50,353 bases of DNA, taken from the NCBI RefSeq assembly GCF_024448695.1, contig NZ_JAMOHY010000023.1:1-50353 (forward strand), in the 5' to 3' direction. This DNA comes from Stutzerimonas stutzeri (GTDB taxonomy: Bacteria > Pseudomonadota > Gammaproteobacteria > Pseudomonadales > Pseudomonadaceae). Below, piece by piece: positions 37,683 to 50,276 of the stretch (positions are counted from its first letter, which is position 1; each line of letters starts with the position of its first letter). The translations under genes and the position numbers were made by a program. Below the pieces are notes generated by a model. That model searched no databases and had not been told where the DNA came from. It saw only the letters and a list, made by a program, of their open reading frames with translations.

Positions 37683-37985
37683 TCAGGGGATAGGTTGATG
37701 CACGGTGACCAGTTTGGTGCCGTCAGGAAAGGTCGCCTCGACCTGAATTTCCGGGATCATCTCCGGTACGCCGTCCATCACCTGTTCGCGACTGAGCAGG
37801 GTGGTGCCGTAGTGCATCAGTTCTGCCACCGTCCGGCCATCGCGGGCGCCTTCGAGCAACGCCGCCGAGATATAGGCCATCGCCTCGGGATAGTTGAGCC
37901 TGAGGCCTCGGGCCAAACGTCGCTCGGCGACCAGCCCCGCGGTGAAGATCAGCAGCTTGTCCTTCTCTCTTGGTGTGAGGTCCAT
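37683..37985 (-). CDS. ureA: Urease gamma subunit UreA
   Basis: A 100-residue structural subunit: [20 protein letters not shown] at the N-terminus, [21 protein letters not shown], and [24 protein letters not shown] at the C-terminus. The ATG at 37985 has GGAG six bases upstream and gives the standard family start; a second ATG four codons earlier is possible. It lies 51 bp after ureD. Confidence 0.96.
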   Translation of the reverse strand: MDLTPREKDKLLIFTAGLVAERRLARGLRLNYPEAMAYISAALLEGARDGRTVAELMHYGTTLLSREQVMDGVPEMIPEIQVEATFPDGTKLVTVHQPIP

Positions 37986-38036
37986 CGCTTGCTCCATTCA
38001 TTGGGTGGTAACGGCAAAGCCCTTCCCACTGTTGTT

Positions 38037-38870
38037 TCATGTGCTCCAGATTCTCGGTGGCAGCGCCTCGCGCCCCAGCAATGCCGGACGCAACAGGCGC
38101 CACAGCTCGATCAGCCAGGCACGCGCATGCAGGGCTTCGCTGGCCAGGCAGCGCCCGATGATGAGCCCGGGCAGTTGGGTCAGATCTCCGCGAACCCGGT
38201 TCGGCAGCATCCGGCAGCGTTCCAGCAGTTCAGCATCGATCTCGCCGCTGGCGATCAGCGTGGCGAATACGGGCTGGCCATCAAGGCCAATCGGTGAATC
38301 CAGCAGGCCGTCGTCGCCTGTCAGGCGCTGGCATTCGTGCCATAGCAGCTCGCCGTCTCGGCGGATATCCACTCGCGCCTGGAAATGCCCCGCGTCGAAG
38401 CGCTCGTCCGCTGCCGGGCGCCCCAGGGCGACCATGTCCCAATAGAACAGCCGGGCATCAGCTTCCAGTTCGATGGTGGTCGTGAGTTCGGCCTGTGCAG
38501 CGGAGTAGACGATGGTTTCCTGCGGCAGCCATTCCAGCGTGGCGCCAGCCTCGACGTGCAACTGCAGCGACTGAAACGCCGGGCCGGCAGCGCGGTACCA
38601 CTTGGCTGCGCCGGGGCTGGTCAGCTGTACCCAGGCGTTGGCGCCTACCGTTGCGCTGATATCCAGCCGATCCCCGCCGGCAATCCCGCCGGGCGGATGC
38701 ACGATGATGTGCTGGCAGACTTCAGGTCCTTCGGCATACAGATGCTTCTGCACCCGCAGGGGGCCGCTGTGCCGTCGCAGCACCGGGCGCGTGGATTCAC
38801 CGAAACGGGCATAGCCGAGTTCCAGTTCGGCATGCCAGTGAGGAGTGAACAGTGGAGTCAGCACGGTCAT
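38037..38870 (-). CDS. ureD: Urease accessory protein UreD (UreH)
   Basis: A 277-residue scaffold that binds apo-urease and channels nickel from UreG through UreF. Family blocks are [56 protein letters not shown] and [17 protein letters not shown]. The first gene of ureDA-GNAT-BC. Its ATG at 38870 has no strong ribosome binding site. A sigma-54 promoter lies about 37-50 bases upstream. Confidence 0.94.
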   Translation of the reverse strand: MTVLTPLFTPHWHAELELGYARFGESTRPVLRRHSGPLRVQKHLYAEGPEVCQHIIVHPPGGIAGGDRLDISATVGANAWVQLTSPGAAKWYRAAGPAFQSLQLHVEAGATLEWLPQETIVYSAAQAELTTTIELEADARLFYWDMVALGRPAADERFDAGHFQARVDIRRDGELLWHECQRLTGDDGLLDSPIGLDGQPVFATLIASGEIDAELLERCRMLPNRVRGDLTQLPGLIIGRCLASEALHARAWLIELWRLLRPALLGREALPPRIWST

Positions 38871-38905
38871 CGCGGATGGGTTCTTTGATGGTTGAACCCC
38901 AGCCC

Positions 38906-38921
38906 AGCAATAGTCGTGCCT
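38906..38921 (-). promoter_or_regulatory. Sigma-54 promoter of ureDABC
   Basis: On the minus strand AGGCACGACTATTGCT carries GG (38920-38919) and GC (38908-38907) with exactly ten bases between. It matches TGGCACG-N4-TTGCW except for the first base. The expected start is about 38895, a 25-base leader before ureD. The MITE-like element begins 2-3 bp upstream of the -24 GG. Confidence 0.85.
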
Positions 38922-38922
38922 T

Positions 38923-39066
38923 TAGCAGGCCATTGAAAAACTACCTGCGTTGGCAATACTGCGTTAAAAACAGGCTCGGAATGCTCATTTAGACCACTAA
39001 ACTCTGCTTCCTCGCCTGTTTTGCCTTGTCTTGCCTGCCTCGCCTACGTTTTTCAACGGCCTGCTA
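38923..39066. mobile_element. 144-bp MITE-like element in the ureD regulatory region
   Basis: Terminal inverted repeats TAGCAGGCCATTGAAAAACTA (left, first 20 of 21 bases match well) and its near complement ending CAACGGCCTGCTA (right) frame the element, with inner arms AAAACAGGC (38967-38975)/GCCTGTTTT (39014-39022). It has no coding capacity. A related shorter element lies at 19628-19715. It may be a miniature transposable or hairpin repeat; flanking duplications longer than TA are not evident. Confidence 0.6.
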
Positions 39067-39139
39067 GTGAATTTTAGGGCGCTACGGTCGCTATACCTTT
39101 GAGCGCAACGAGCGGCCAAGGGATTTGGCGTTCCGAAGT

Positions 39140-39156
39140 TGCACCAGTGTGGTGCC
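39140..39156. promoter_or_regulatory. NtrC (NR-I) binding site upstream of ureD
   Basis: TGCACCAGTGTGGTGCC matches 13 of 14 specified positions of TGCACCA-N3-TGGTGCA. Its centre is about 228 bp upstream of the ureD -24 element, beyond the MITE-like insertion. A weaker half site (TGGTGCA, 39190-39196) lies about 40 bp further away. Confidence 0.75.
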
Positions 39157-39206
39157 TGATGCATGCAGCTTTTTTGTTGCGCTCGAAAGTGGTGCAGCGA
39201 CCGGGG

Positions 39207-39234
39207 TGGCCGAACTTGTTCGGCCAGGTTTTTT
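39207..39234 (+). terminator. Terminator-like hairpin between ureD region and the ligase gene
   Basis: TGGCCGAAC-TT-GTTCGGCCA (39207-39226) is a perfect 9-bp stem followed, on the plus strand, by GG and six T. No plus-strand gene precedes it, and on the minus strand no T-run follows it. The rest of 38871-39257 holds the MITE-like element, promoter and NtrC site but no gene that I can see. Confidence 0.4.
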
Positions 39235-39257
39235 GGTACGCAGATGCCGGAGCACTG

Positions 39258-40955
39258 TCATCCCAGCAATTCCTTGAGCGTCTCCAGCGTATCGGCCTCA
39301 TCCACCGGCTTGTCGTGACGCCAGCGCAACATGCGCGGGAAGCGCACGGCGATGCCGCTCTTGTGCCGGTTGCTGGCGGCGATGCCTTCAAAACCCAGCT
39401 CGAACACCAATGTCGGCGTGACACTGCGCACCGGGCCGAATTTTTCCACCGTGGTTTTGCGGATGATGGCGTCCACCTTGCGCATTTCCTCATCGGTCAG
39501 CCCGGAGTACGCCTTGGCGAAGGGCACCAGCTTGCGCTCGGGGTCGCCCGGTTTGCCATCCCAGACGGCAAAGGTGAAGTCCGTGTACAGGCTGGCGCGC
39601 CGGCCATGACCACGCTGGGCGTAGATCAGCACGGCATCGATGGCATAGGGGTCGATCTTCCATTTCCACCAGACTCCCACATCCTTGGTGCGACCGACGC
39701 CGTATTGAGCCGCTTGCGCTTTGATCATCATTCCTTCGACGCCCAGGGCGCGGGACGCTTCGCGCTGGCGGGCGAGGTCCGGCCAGTCGCTACCCTGTAC
39801 CCGCGGGGAAAGCATCAGCTGCGGGCAGCTGCAATCCTTCAGCAGCGATTCGAGCTGCCTGCGGCGTTCGTGCTGGGGGCGTGGGCGCCAGTCTTCACCC
39901 TGCCATTCCAGCAGGTCATAGGCGAGGAGGGCGACGGGTGCGTCCTGCAGCACCTTCGCGGTGAGATTCTTGCGGCCAATGCGCTGTTGCAGCAGCGCGA
40001 ATGGTTGTACGCCCAAGCGCTCTGGCGTCGAGGAAACGCTTTTACCGAGCGCGGCGTCTACCTTCTCCGCCGCGTGCTTCCAGACCAGGATTTCGCCGTC
40101 GATCACTGTGCCGTCCGGCAGATGGCTGGCCAGTTCGCACAGTTCCGGAAAGCGTTCGCTGAGCAGTTCCTCGCCGCGCGACCAGATCCAGATCTGACCG
40201 TCGCGCTTGACCAGTTGCGCGCGGATGCCGTCCCACTTCCACTCGACCAACCAGTTTTCCGGGTCGCCGAGCAATTTCTCGAACTGCTCCACGGGCGCCT
40301 GCAGCGGGTGAGCCAGAAAGAACGGATAGGGCTGGCCACCACGCTGGGCATGCTCGTGCTCCGATTCGGCGGCGATCAGCATCTGGTAGCCCTCGGCACT
40401 GGGTCGATGGGACAGGTCGGTATAGCCCACCATCCGCTGCGCGACGCGTTTGGGATCGAGGTCGACGAGGGAGGCGAGAGCACGTGTGACCAGCAGCCTG
40501 GAGACGCCGACCCGAAAGGAACCGGTGATCAGCTTGAGGCTGACCATCAGGCTCAACCGATCCAGCTGCGCCCAGTACTCGGGCAGGCGCGCGACCTGCT
40601 CTTCGGGGGACAGGCCGCGCAGGGGCAGCAGTTTGTCCTGCAGCCAGACGGCCAGGCCTTCATCGGAGCTGTGTGTGGCTTGCGGCACCAGCAGGGAGAT
40701 GGTCTCAGCCAGGTCGCCGACCGCCTGGTAGCTTTCCTCGAACAACCACTCGGGCAACTGCGCGACTTCTATGGCCGTGGCACGGAGCACCTTGGTCGGC
40801 ACCAGCTGACGCGGGCGCCCTCCGGCCAGGAAATACACCGCCCAGGCCGCATCGGCGGGGTCGGCTGCGCGGAAATAATCGCGCATGGCAGCGAGTTTGG
40901 CGTTGCTCGAGGTGGTGGCATCGAGGCGGCTGTAGAGCATGGCGAAGGCTTTCAT
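39258..40955 (-). CDS. ATP-dependent DNA ligase (Lig of the Lhr/MPE/Lig/Exo repair set)
   Basis: A 565-residue ATP-dependent ligase. It has an N-terminal alpha-helical DNA-binding domain (about 1-220), the adenylation domain with nucleophile K240 in VEWKWDGIRAQL, motif III DGEILVW, motif IV-like region EGMMIKAQ, motif V WWKWKIDPY, and an OB domain to the C-terminus. It is separate from NAD-dependent LigA. The ATG at 40955 (MKAFAMLYSRLDATTSSNAK) fits the family; the open frame before it overlaps the exonuclease gene out of phase. It lies 46 bp after the exo gene on the same strand. In P. putida the same ligase is clustered with Exo, MPE and Lhr-Core. Confidence 0.93.
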   Translation of the reverse strand: MKAFAMLYSRLDATTSSNAKLAAMRDYFRAADPADAAWAVYFLAGGRPRQLVPTKVLRATAIEVAQLPEWLFEESYQAVGDLAETISLLVPQATHSSDEGLAVWLQDKLLPLRGLSPEEQVARLPEYWAQLDRLSLMVSLKLITGSFRVGVSRLLVTRALASLVDLDPKRVAQRMVGYTDLSHRPSAEGYQMLIAAESEHEHAQRGGQPYPFFLAHPLQAPVEQFEKLLGDPENWLVEWKWDGIRAQLVKRDGQIWIWSRGEELLSERFPELCELASHLPDGTVIDGEILVWKHAAEKVDAALGKSVSSTPERLGVQPFALLQQRIGRKNLTAKVLQDAPVALLAYDLLEWQGEDWRPRPQHERRRQLESLLKDCSCPQLMLSPRVQGSDWPDLARQREASRALGVEGMMIKAQAAQYGVGRTKDVGVWWKWKIDPYAIDAVLIYAQRGHGRRASLYTDFTFAVWDGKPGDPERKLVPFAKAYSGLTDEEMRKVDAIIRKTTVEKFGPVRSVTPTLVFELGFEGIAASNRHKSGIAVRFPRMLRWRHDKPVDEADTLETLKELLG

Positions 40956-41001
40956 TTCATACCCCGGGCGTGACCCGGCGCAATGCGAATGAGCAGGTAG
41001 G

Positions 41002-42015
41002 TCATTCAGCCTCCCGGGCGGTATCGTCCTCATCGCCATATTCGGTGTCAAAGGCCTGGGCATCGAGACCGCGCACCTCGCGCAGGTAACGCACCAGAAT
41101 CGGTACCGAACCATGAGTGACCATCACCCGCTCGGCGCCCGTCTGCTCGATGGCCCAGAGCAAACCCGGCCAGTCGGCATGGTCGGACAGTACGAAGCCG
41201 CGATCGACGCCGCGCCGACGGCGCGTGCCACGCAGCATCATCCAGCCGCTGGCGAAGGCATCGGCGTAATCGCCAAAGCGGCGCATCCAGGTGCTGCCGC
41301 CGGCTGAGGGCGGGGCGAGAATGATGGCCTGTTTCAGACGTGGATCGCCTTTCTTCAGATCGCCAGCGTAGAGCGTGGGCGGCAGATACACGCCTGCCTC
41401 GCGGTAGACCCGGTTCAGCGGTTCGACCGCACCATGCACCACCACGGTGCCGATGCTTTCATCCAGCCCATGAAGAATCCGCTGTGCCTTGCCGAAGGCG
41501 TAGCAGAACAGCACGCTGGCGCGACCTGTCGCGGCGTTGGCGCGCCACCAGTCGTTGATGTCGCGAAACACCTCGGCCTGTGTTGGCCAATGGTAAATCG
41601 GCAAGCCGAAGGTGGATTCGGTGATGAAGGTGTGGCAGCGAACCGGCTCGAAGGGCGCGCAGGTCGCGTCCGGCTCGACCTTATAGTCGCCCGAGGCGAC
41701 CCAGACTTCGCCCTTGTATTCCAGTCGCACCTGGGCCGATCCCAGCACATGGCCGGCGGGATGAAAGCTGAGCCTGACGCCGTGGTGCTGGATGGATTCA
41801 CCATAGGCCAGGGTCTGCAGTGGCATGTCGGCGGCTATACGCGAACGCAGGATGCCTTCGCTGGCGGCGGTCGCCAGGTAGTGGCCCATGCCCCAGCGGG
41901 CGTGATCGCCATGAGCATGAGTGATGACCGCGCGCTGCACCGGTCGCCAGGGATCGATGTAGAAATCACCGGGCGGACAATAGAGGCCTTCGGGACGGGC
42001 AACGACAAGATCCAT
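41002..42015 (-). CDS. Ligase-associated metallo-beta-lactamase-fold DNA exonuclease (Exo)
   Basis: A 337-residue beta-lactamase/beta-CASP-type nuclease related to SNM1 and Artemis. The metal motif is H33-x-H35-x-D37-H38 in ITHAHGDHARWG. Further motifs are FHPAGHVLGSAQVRLE, VASGDYK, FITESTFGLP, LSDHADWPGLL and MVTHGS. I chose ATG 42015 (MDLVVARPEGLYCPPGD), since homologues begin there; an ATG at 42027 is equally possible and neither has a clear ribosome binding site. It acts with the ligase encoded immediately downstream. Confidence 0.9.
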   Translation of the reverse strand: MDLVVARPEGLYCPPGDFYIDPWRPVQRAVITHAHGDHARWGMGHYLATAASEGILRSRIAADMPLQTLAYGESIQHHGVRLSFHPAGHVLGSAQVRLEYKGEVWVASGDYKVEPDATCAPFEPVRCHTFITESTFGLPIYHWPTQAEVFRDINDWWRANAATGRASVLFCYAFGKAQRILHGLDESIGTVVVHGAVEPLNRVYREAGVYLPPTLYAGDLKKGDPRLKQAIILAPPSAGGSTWMRRFGDYADAFASGWMMLRGTRRRRGVDRGFVLSDHADWPGLLWAIEQTGAERVMVTHGSVPILVRYLREVRGLDAQAFDTEYGDEDDTAREAE

Positions 42016-42101
42016 GGACACAGCCATTTTGAGCGCTTGCAGATTTGGAGCTTGAGGAGGCGGCCGGAGTTCGGCGTGCACCTGAACGTAGCCGAATTTG
42101 T

Positions 42102-42172
42102 AGGGCGGAAATTTCTCCGCCCTCGCGAAGCATCGTCGGACGGTCTGTGCCTGGCGGATTGAAATCCGTCAG
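42102..42172. repeat. Two short hairpins between the unknown protein gene and exo
   Basis: AGGGCGGA-x6-TCCGCCCT (42102-42123) is a perfect 8-bp stem. CTGGCGGATT and AATCCGTCAG (42151-42160 and 42163-42172) form a 10-bp stem with one G-T pair. Neither is followed by a T-run, so terminator function is doubtful. Confidence 0.5.
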
Positions 42173-42191
42173 GCAGGTCAGCAGGCTGCCG

Positions 42192-42743
42192 TCAGTCCAC
42201 CAGCTTCAGGTGCGAGGTGTCCGGTGCAGGCACATCACTTGCCCGACGGCGCTCGCTTATGTCGCTGCCTACCGGCGCCAGGCTGAACTGCGACAGGTCC
42301 AGTGATGGCGCCGGAGTCGCGGGATGCCTGTCCTGCAAGTCGGTGCCCACCGGGGCTATGCCGAAGTCCGGTGCTGCAACATCGATGAAGGCAGCCATGT
42401 ATTCATCGCGCGGTGTGACTTCCAACGGCTTGAGCGTTGCGCCGGGCTCACGGGCCTGCGGGGTGGTGGGCGTTTCCTCAGGTGGCGGCGCCAGTTCGAT
42501 TTCCTCGACTTCCACCGGCATGGGGCGCACCTCGGCAACCGCCCCGGCGCGGGCCATGGCCTGGCGGTATTTCTCGACACTGTCGTAATCCAGGTCCTGC
42601 TTGATCACGACGCGCCGACCGGAGAACAGCAGGGCGATGCGCTGGGCATCGGCCTGGAACAGTCGCGTCAGGTTGGCCTCGACCTGCTCCAGCGTGGCAC
42701 CGGGCGCCAGCTCCCCGGAAAAGGCGATTTCGTAGCGGCTCAT
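42192..42743 (-). CDS. Unknown protein with repeated FxxAPVGxDL motif
   Basis: A 183-residue protein. The N-terminal 70 residues look like a compact alpha/beta domain (YEIAFSGELAPGATLEQVEANL, RIALLFSGRRVVIKQDLD, YRQAMARAGAVAEV), similar to the N-terminal domain of several uncharacterised Pseudomonas proteins. The rest is acidic and proline-rich, with two copies of a short motif: FGIAPVGTDL (127-136) and FSLAPVGSDI (153-162), each near an aspartate-rich lead-in. No signal peptide or membrane helix is present. The ATG at 42743 follows AAAGGAGAT, a strong site. It lies 30 bp after the SNF2 helicase gene on the same strand, probably in one transcript. Function unknown. Confidence 0.75.
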   Translation of the reverse strand: MSRYEIAFSGELAPGATLEQVEANLTRLFQADAQRIALLFSGRRVVIKQDLDYDSVEKYRQAMARAGAVAEVRPMPVEVEEIELAPPPEETPTTPQAREPGATLKPLEVTPRDEYMAAFIDVAAPDFGIAPVGTDLQDRHPATPAPSLDLSQFSLAPVGSDISERRRASDVPAPDTSHLKLVD

Positions 42744-42773
42744 GAATATCTCCTTTGTACGGCTGACCGGATT

Positions 42774-45139
42774 CTAGCCAAGCGGCGCCAGCAGCGCCTC
42801 GATATCACTTTCCTGCAGTGTCCAGTCCGCGCCGCCCGTGCCCTGCAGCACACTGGTCGCCAATTCGGCCTTGCGCGCCTGCAACTGCTGGATCTTCTCT
42901 TCCACGGTCCCGCGTGCGATGAGTTTGTAGACGAACACCGGCTTGTCCTGACCGATGCGGTAGGCGCGGTCGGTGGCCTGGTCCTCCACAGCCGGGTTCC
43001 ACCAGGGATCGTAATGGATCACGGTGTCGGCGGCTGTGAGGTTGAGCCCGGTTCCGCCTGCCTTGAGACTGATGAGAAAGACCGGCACCTCGCCGTTCTG
43101 GAAGCGTTGCACCGGCGTGCGGCGGTCGCGGGTGTCGCCGGTGATCTTCACATAGGGAATATCACGCTGGAGCAACTGTTCCTCGATCAGCGCCAGCATC
43201 GAGGTGAACTGCGAGAACACCAGTACGCGGCGGCCTTCGATCATCAGCTCCTGCAGCATCTCCAGCAGGCTGTCCAGCTTGCCCGAGCTGCCGCCGCGAG
43301 CAACACGTGCGGTTCCGCCCTTCACCAGACGCAGATCGCAGCAGACCTGACGCAACTTGAGCAGGGCTTCGAGAATGATGATCTGGCTGCGCGCCAGACC
43401 CTTGCGGTCGATCTCCTCGCGCACCTTGCGGTCCATGGCCAGGCGCACCGTCTCATAGAGGTCGCGCTGCGCCGGAGTCAGGTTGACCGAATGCAGGATC
43501 TCGGTCTTGGGTGGCAGTTCGTGGGCGACCTGCTCCTTGCGGCGCCGCAATAGGAAGGGCCGGATACGCTCGGCCAGATGCTGCAGACGGTCGCTGTCGC
43601 CGTGCTTTTCGATGGGGGTGCGATAGGTACGGGTGAATTCCTTGGCGGTGCCCAGCCAGCCGGGCATCAGGAAATGGAACAGTGACCAGAGTTCGCCAAG
43701 GTTGTTCTCCAGCGGTGTACCGCTCAGGCACAGGCGTTGCCGGGTCTGTAGCCGGCTGGCGGCCTGGGCGGCCTTGCTGGTGGCGTTCTTGATGTTCTGC
43801 GCCTCATCAAGAATCAGTACATGCAGAGGCTGTTCAGCCAGATGTTCGATATCCCGGGGCAGCAGCGCATAGGTGGTCAGTAGCAGGTCGTAGTCGGCCA
43901 GCTCGGCAAAGTGATTCAGGCGGTTCGGGCCATGCAGGGTAAGTACCCGCAGGTCGGGCGTGAAGCGGGCTGCCTCATCCTGCCAGTTGGGGATCAGGCT
44001 GGTGGGCACCACGACCAGCGCGGGGCAATCCAGGCGACCGGCCCGCTTTTCCGTGAGCAGATGGGACAGCGCCTGCAGGGTTTTGCCCAGCCCCATGTCG
44101 TCGCCGAGAATGCCGCCTGTTTCCAGCTCGCGCAGGGTCTGCATCCAGCACAAACCTTGCAGCTGATAGGGGCGCAGTACGGCGTTCAGGCCTACCGGTG
44201 GCAGGCAGGGCCGTTGACGATAATCGCGCAGGCGCTCGGCGAATTCGCGCAGGCGCTCACCGCCTCGCCACTCCAGCGCAAGCGTGTCGAGGTGGATCAG
44301 GCGTGCGGCATCGGCCTGACCCAGGCGCAGGCCGTCGCCCATCTCGGGCTGCTGCAAATAGAGATCACCCAGGGTGGCGAGAATCGGCTTGAGTCGACCG
44401 AAGGGCAGCAGAACCTGCAGCGGATGTTCGCGGTCGCGGCGTCCGAGGGCGATGCGCATCACCTCGTCGTCGCGGCGCTGGGCCAGTTGTTCCGCAGCCA
44501 GTAGCGTCGGGGTCTTGCGGATCACGTCCAACAGAACCGGCAACAGACTGATGCGCTGACCTTCGACGACGATTCCCAGAACCAGCTCGAACCAACTGTG
44601 CTCCGGCGATTCCTCGACCTCGGCGTACCAGTGTTCGATATCTGTCAGGTCGTAAGCAAAACCCGGCTGGATGACGATCTCCCAGCCTTCGTCGCGAAGT
44701 TGCGGCAGCTGCTGTTGAACAAAGTGCAGCCAGGCGGCCTCGCCGGACAGGTCGTACATCTCCGCCGAATCCTTCGGCAGCGCCAGGCTCTGGCGAAGGG
44801 CAGGGCGCAGACCCAGTTGTTGCAGACGCTGACGCAACGCCTGCTCGGCCTTGGGGTTGCGGGTGATTGCCTGACGGTCCTCGCCGTCGAGTTGGAGGAA
44901 ACGCTCGTCGCCCTTGCTCTTGCCGTGCACCAGCATGCGGCCATAGCTGAAGCTGAGACCGGCGCGATGCTGCTGTTCGTTGACCATCCGACCGTTGCCG
45001 GGCTGGTAGTTAAGTGATTGATGACTGCCCAGGGTCAGGCGTGGCCGGGGGCCAGCGCGGCCCGGCTGGCCGGGCGCTATTTGCAGCTCACCGTGAAGGC
45101 CGCTCTGTGTCGGGACGGCCCGGGCGCCGGTGGTTGATT

Positions 45140-45143
<4 letters not shown>
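42774..45143 (-). CDS. SNF2/RapA-type DEAD/DEAH-box helicase
   Basis: A 789-residue superfamily-2 ATPase of the SNF2 group. Walker A is ILGDDMGLGKTLQ (about residues 343-355), the Walker B box is LDEAQNIKN (DEAQ, about 442-450), motif III is LCLSGTPLENNLGELW, motif V is ISLKAGGTGLNLT, and motif VI is DQATDRAYRIGQ. Related Pseudomonas proteins of about 890-900 residues carry an N-terminal SWIM zinc finger; here no CxC...CxH is visible and the post-SWIM segment starts near residue 33, so that domain seems absent. The start is GTG at 45143, overlapping the mfd stop as GTGA. Substrate and role are unknown; a repair or transcription link is suggested by mfd. Confidence 0.87.
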
Positions 45144-48589
<3,446 letters not shown>

Positions 48590-48675
48590 GAGTGGACGTG
48601 ACTCCGGACGGGGAAATAGATCTCCGGGATTGTAACTATCGTAGGGCGTGGCTGTCAGTGTTTCGTCCTTTGCAT

Positions 48676-48704
48676 TTGCCGGCGTTGGGGTGTGTCGGCA
48701 TAAT
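48676..48704 (+). promoter_or_regulatory. Sigma-70 promoter of the GAPDH gene
   Basis: TTGCCG (48676-48681) and CATAAT (48699-48704) are separated by 17 bases, matching 4/6 and 5/6 consensus positions. The start would be near 48711, giving a leader of about 37 bases with GGAAGGAA before the GTG start. Confidence 0.6.
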
Positions 48705-48747
48705 GTAGCCCTTTTTCTCAGCCCCTACATGTTGGAAGGAACTGCCC

Positions 48748-50199
48748 GTGACTCAGAAGCCCGACCAGTGTCTTGGTGAATGGATTGACCGCGAAGCGCT
48801 CGCCGAAGCGATGATTCCGCTGATTGGCCAGCTGTACCGCAACAACAACGTGGTGACCTCCATCTATGGCCGTGGTCTGATCAACCGCTCGGTGATCGCC
48901 ATTCTCAAGGCGCATCGCTTTGCACGTCACCGCCAGGCGGATGAGGCGGAACTGTCCGTCCACGAAACCCACCAGATCCTCACCACCATGACCGACATGA
49001 ACCTGGGCGCCGCTTCGGTCGACCTGGGCAAGCTGGTGGGCAAGTTCAAGGCCGAAGGCAATGGCCGTACTCTGGACCAGTTCGTGCGTGACGAGCTGGC
49101 AGAAGTTGCGGGCAAGCGCACCGATACCGCAGGCCGCAAGGGCACTGACGTGGTGCTCTACGGTTTTGGCCGTATTGGCCGTTTGCTGGCGCGTATCCTC
49201 GTTGAGAAAACCGGCGGCGGCGATGGCCTGCGTCTGCGCGCCATCGTCGTGCGCAAGGGCGCTGAGAATGATCTGGTCAAGCGTGCCAGCCTGCTGCGCC
49301 GCGACTCGGTTCACGGCCCGTTCGATGGCACCATCCATATCGATGCCGAGAACAACACCATCACCGCCAATGGCAACCTGATCCAGGTGATCTACTCCAA
49401 CGATCCGTCCTCGGTGGATTACACCCAGTACGGCATCGAAAACGCGCTGCTGGTCGACAACACTGGCAAGTGGCGTGACGCCGAAGGCCTCAGCCAGCAC
49501 CTCAAGTGCCCTGGCGTTGCACGTGTGGTGCTGACCGCGCCGGGCAAGGGTGAGCTGAAGAACATCGTGCACGGCATCAACCATGGCGATATCACCGCCG
49601 ATGACAAGATCATCTCCGCTGCATCCTGCACCACCAACGCCATTGTGCCGGTGCTCAAGGCAGTCAACGATCAGTACGGCATCGTCAACGGTCATGTCGA
49701 AACTGTTCACTCGTACACCAACGACCAGAACCTGATCGATAACTTTCACAAGGGTAGTCGTCGTGGCCGCAGCGCCGCGCTGAACATGGTCATCACCGAA
49801 ACCGGTGCCGCTACAGCTGCTGCCAAGGCACTGCCGGTGCTCAAGGGCAAGCTGACCGGCAACGCCATTCGCGTACCGACACCCAACGTCTCCATGGCGA
49901 TTCTCAACCTGAACCTGGAGAAGGCCACCACTCGCGAAGAGATCAACGAGTACCTGCGCCAGATGGCCATGCACTCGGATCTGCAGAAGCAGATCGACTT
50001 CGTCAACTCCCAGGAAGTGGTGTCGACCGATTTCGTCGGCTCGCGCCATGCCGGTGTCGTCGATGCCGAGGCAACCATCAGCTGCGACAACCGTGTCGTC
50101 CTGTACGTTTGGTACGACAACGAGTTTGGCTACAGCTGCCAGGTCGTGCGTGTCATGGAAGACATGGCCGGAGTCAACCCGCCCGCCTTCCCGCGTTGA
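48748..50199 (+). CDS. Glyceraldehyde-3-phosphate dehydrogenase, long form with N-terminal extension
   Basis: A 483-residue GAPDH interconverting glyceraldehyde-3-phosphate and 1,3-bisphosphoglycerate. The usual 330-residue GAPDH begins near residue 133: the Rossmann motif is YGFGRIGR (138-145), the catalytic cysteine is C294 in SAASCTTNAIVP, and the C-terminal block is WYDNEFGYSCQVV. The first 130 residues are an extension (IDREALAEAMIPLIGQLYRNN, HQILTTMTDMNLGAASVDLG) typical of the long form next to mfd in Pseudomonas (PA3001 in P. aeruginosa, from memory); its role is not known to me. The start is GTG at 48748 after GGAAGGAACTGCCC. A strong terminator follows the stop. Confidence 0.95.
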   Translation: MTQKPDQCLGEWIDREALAEAMIPLIGQLYRNNNVVTSIYGRGLINRSVIAILKAHRFARHRQADEAELSVHETHQILTTMTDMNLGAASVDLGKLVGKFKAEGNGRTLDQFVRDELAEVAGKRTDTAGRKGTDVVLYGFGRIGRLLARILVEKTGGGDGLRLRAIVVRKGAENDLVKRASLLRRDSVHGPFDGTIHIDAENNTITANGNLIQVIYSNDPSSVDYTQYGIENALLVDNTGKWRDAEGLSQHLKCPGVARVVLTAPGKGELKNIVHGINHGDITADDKIISAASCTTNAIVPVLKAVNDQYGIVNGHVETVHSYTNDQNLIDNFHKGSRRGRSAALNMVITETGAATAAAKALPVLKGKLTGNAIRVPTPNVSMAILNLNLEKATTREEINEYLRQMAMHSDLQKQIDFVNSQEVVSTDFVGSRHAGVVDAEATISCDNRVVLYVWYDNEFGYSCQVVRVMEDMAGVNPPAFPR

Positions 50200-50206
50200 G
50201 ACTGGC

Positions 50207-50248
50207 CTGAATGAAAAACGGGAGCTTCGGCTCCCGTTTTTCATTCAG
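50207..50248 (+). terminator. Strong intrinsic terminator of the GAPDH gene
   Basis: CTGAATGAAAAACGGGAGC (50207-50225), loop TTCG, and GCTCCCGTTTTTCATTCAG (50230-50248): a perfect 19-bp stem with a UUCG tetraloop and T-run within the right arm. The A-run in the left arm makes it work in both directions. Confidence 0.95.
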
Positions 50249-50276
50249 TCGCGCTCGACTCCGGATTCAGGTAAAC

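Noticed and set aside
38923..39066. The hairpin element as an integron attC site
   Set aside because: No integrase, no cassette array and no attC core sites are visible; the terminal inverted repeats fit a MITE-like element better.
39099..40973. A 624-codon plus-strand open frame opposite the ligase gene
   Set aside because: Antisense to a ligase with intact catalytic motifs, and no protein motif of its own.
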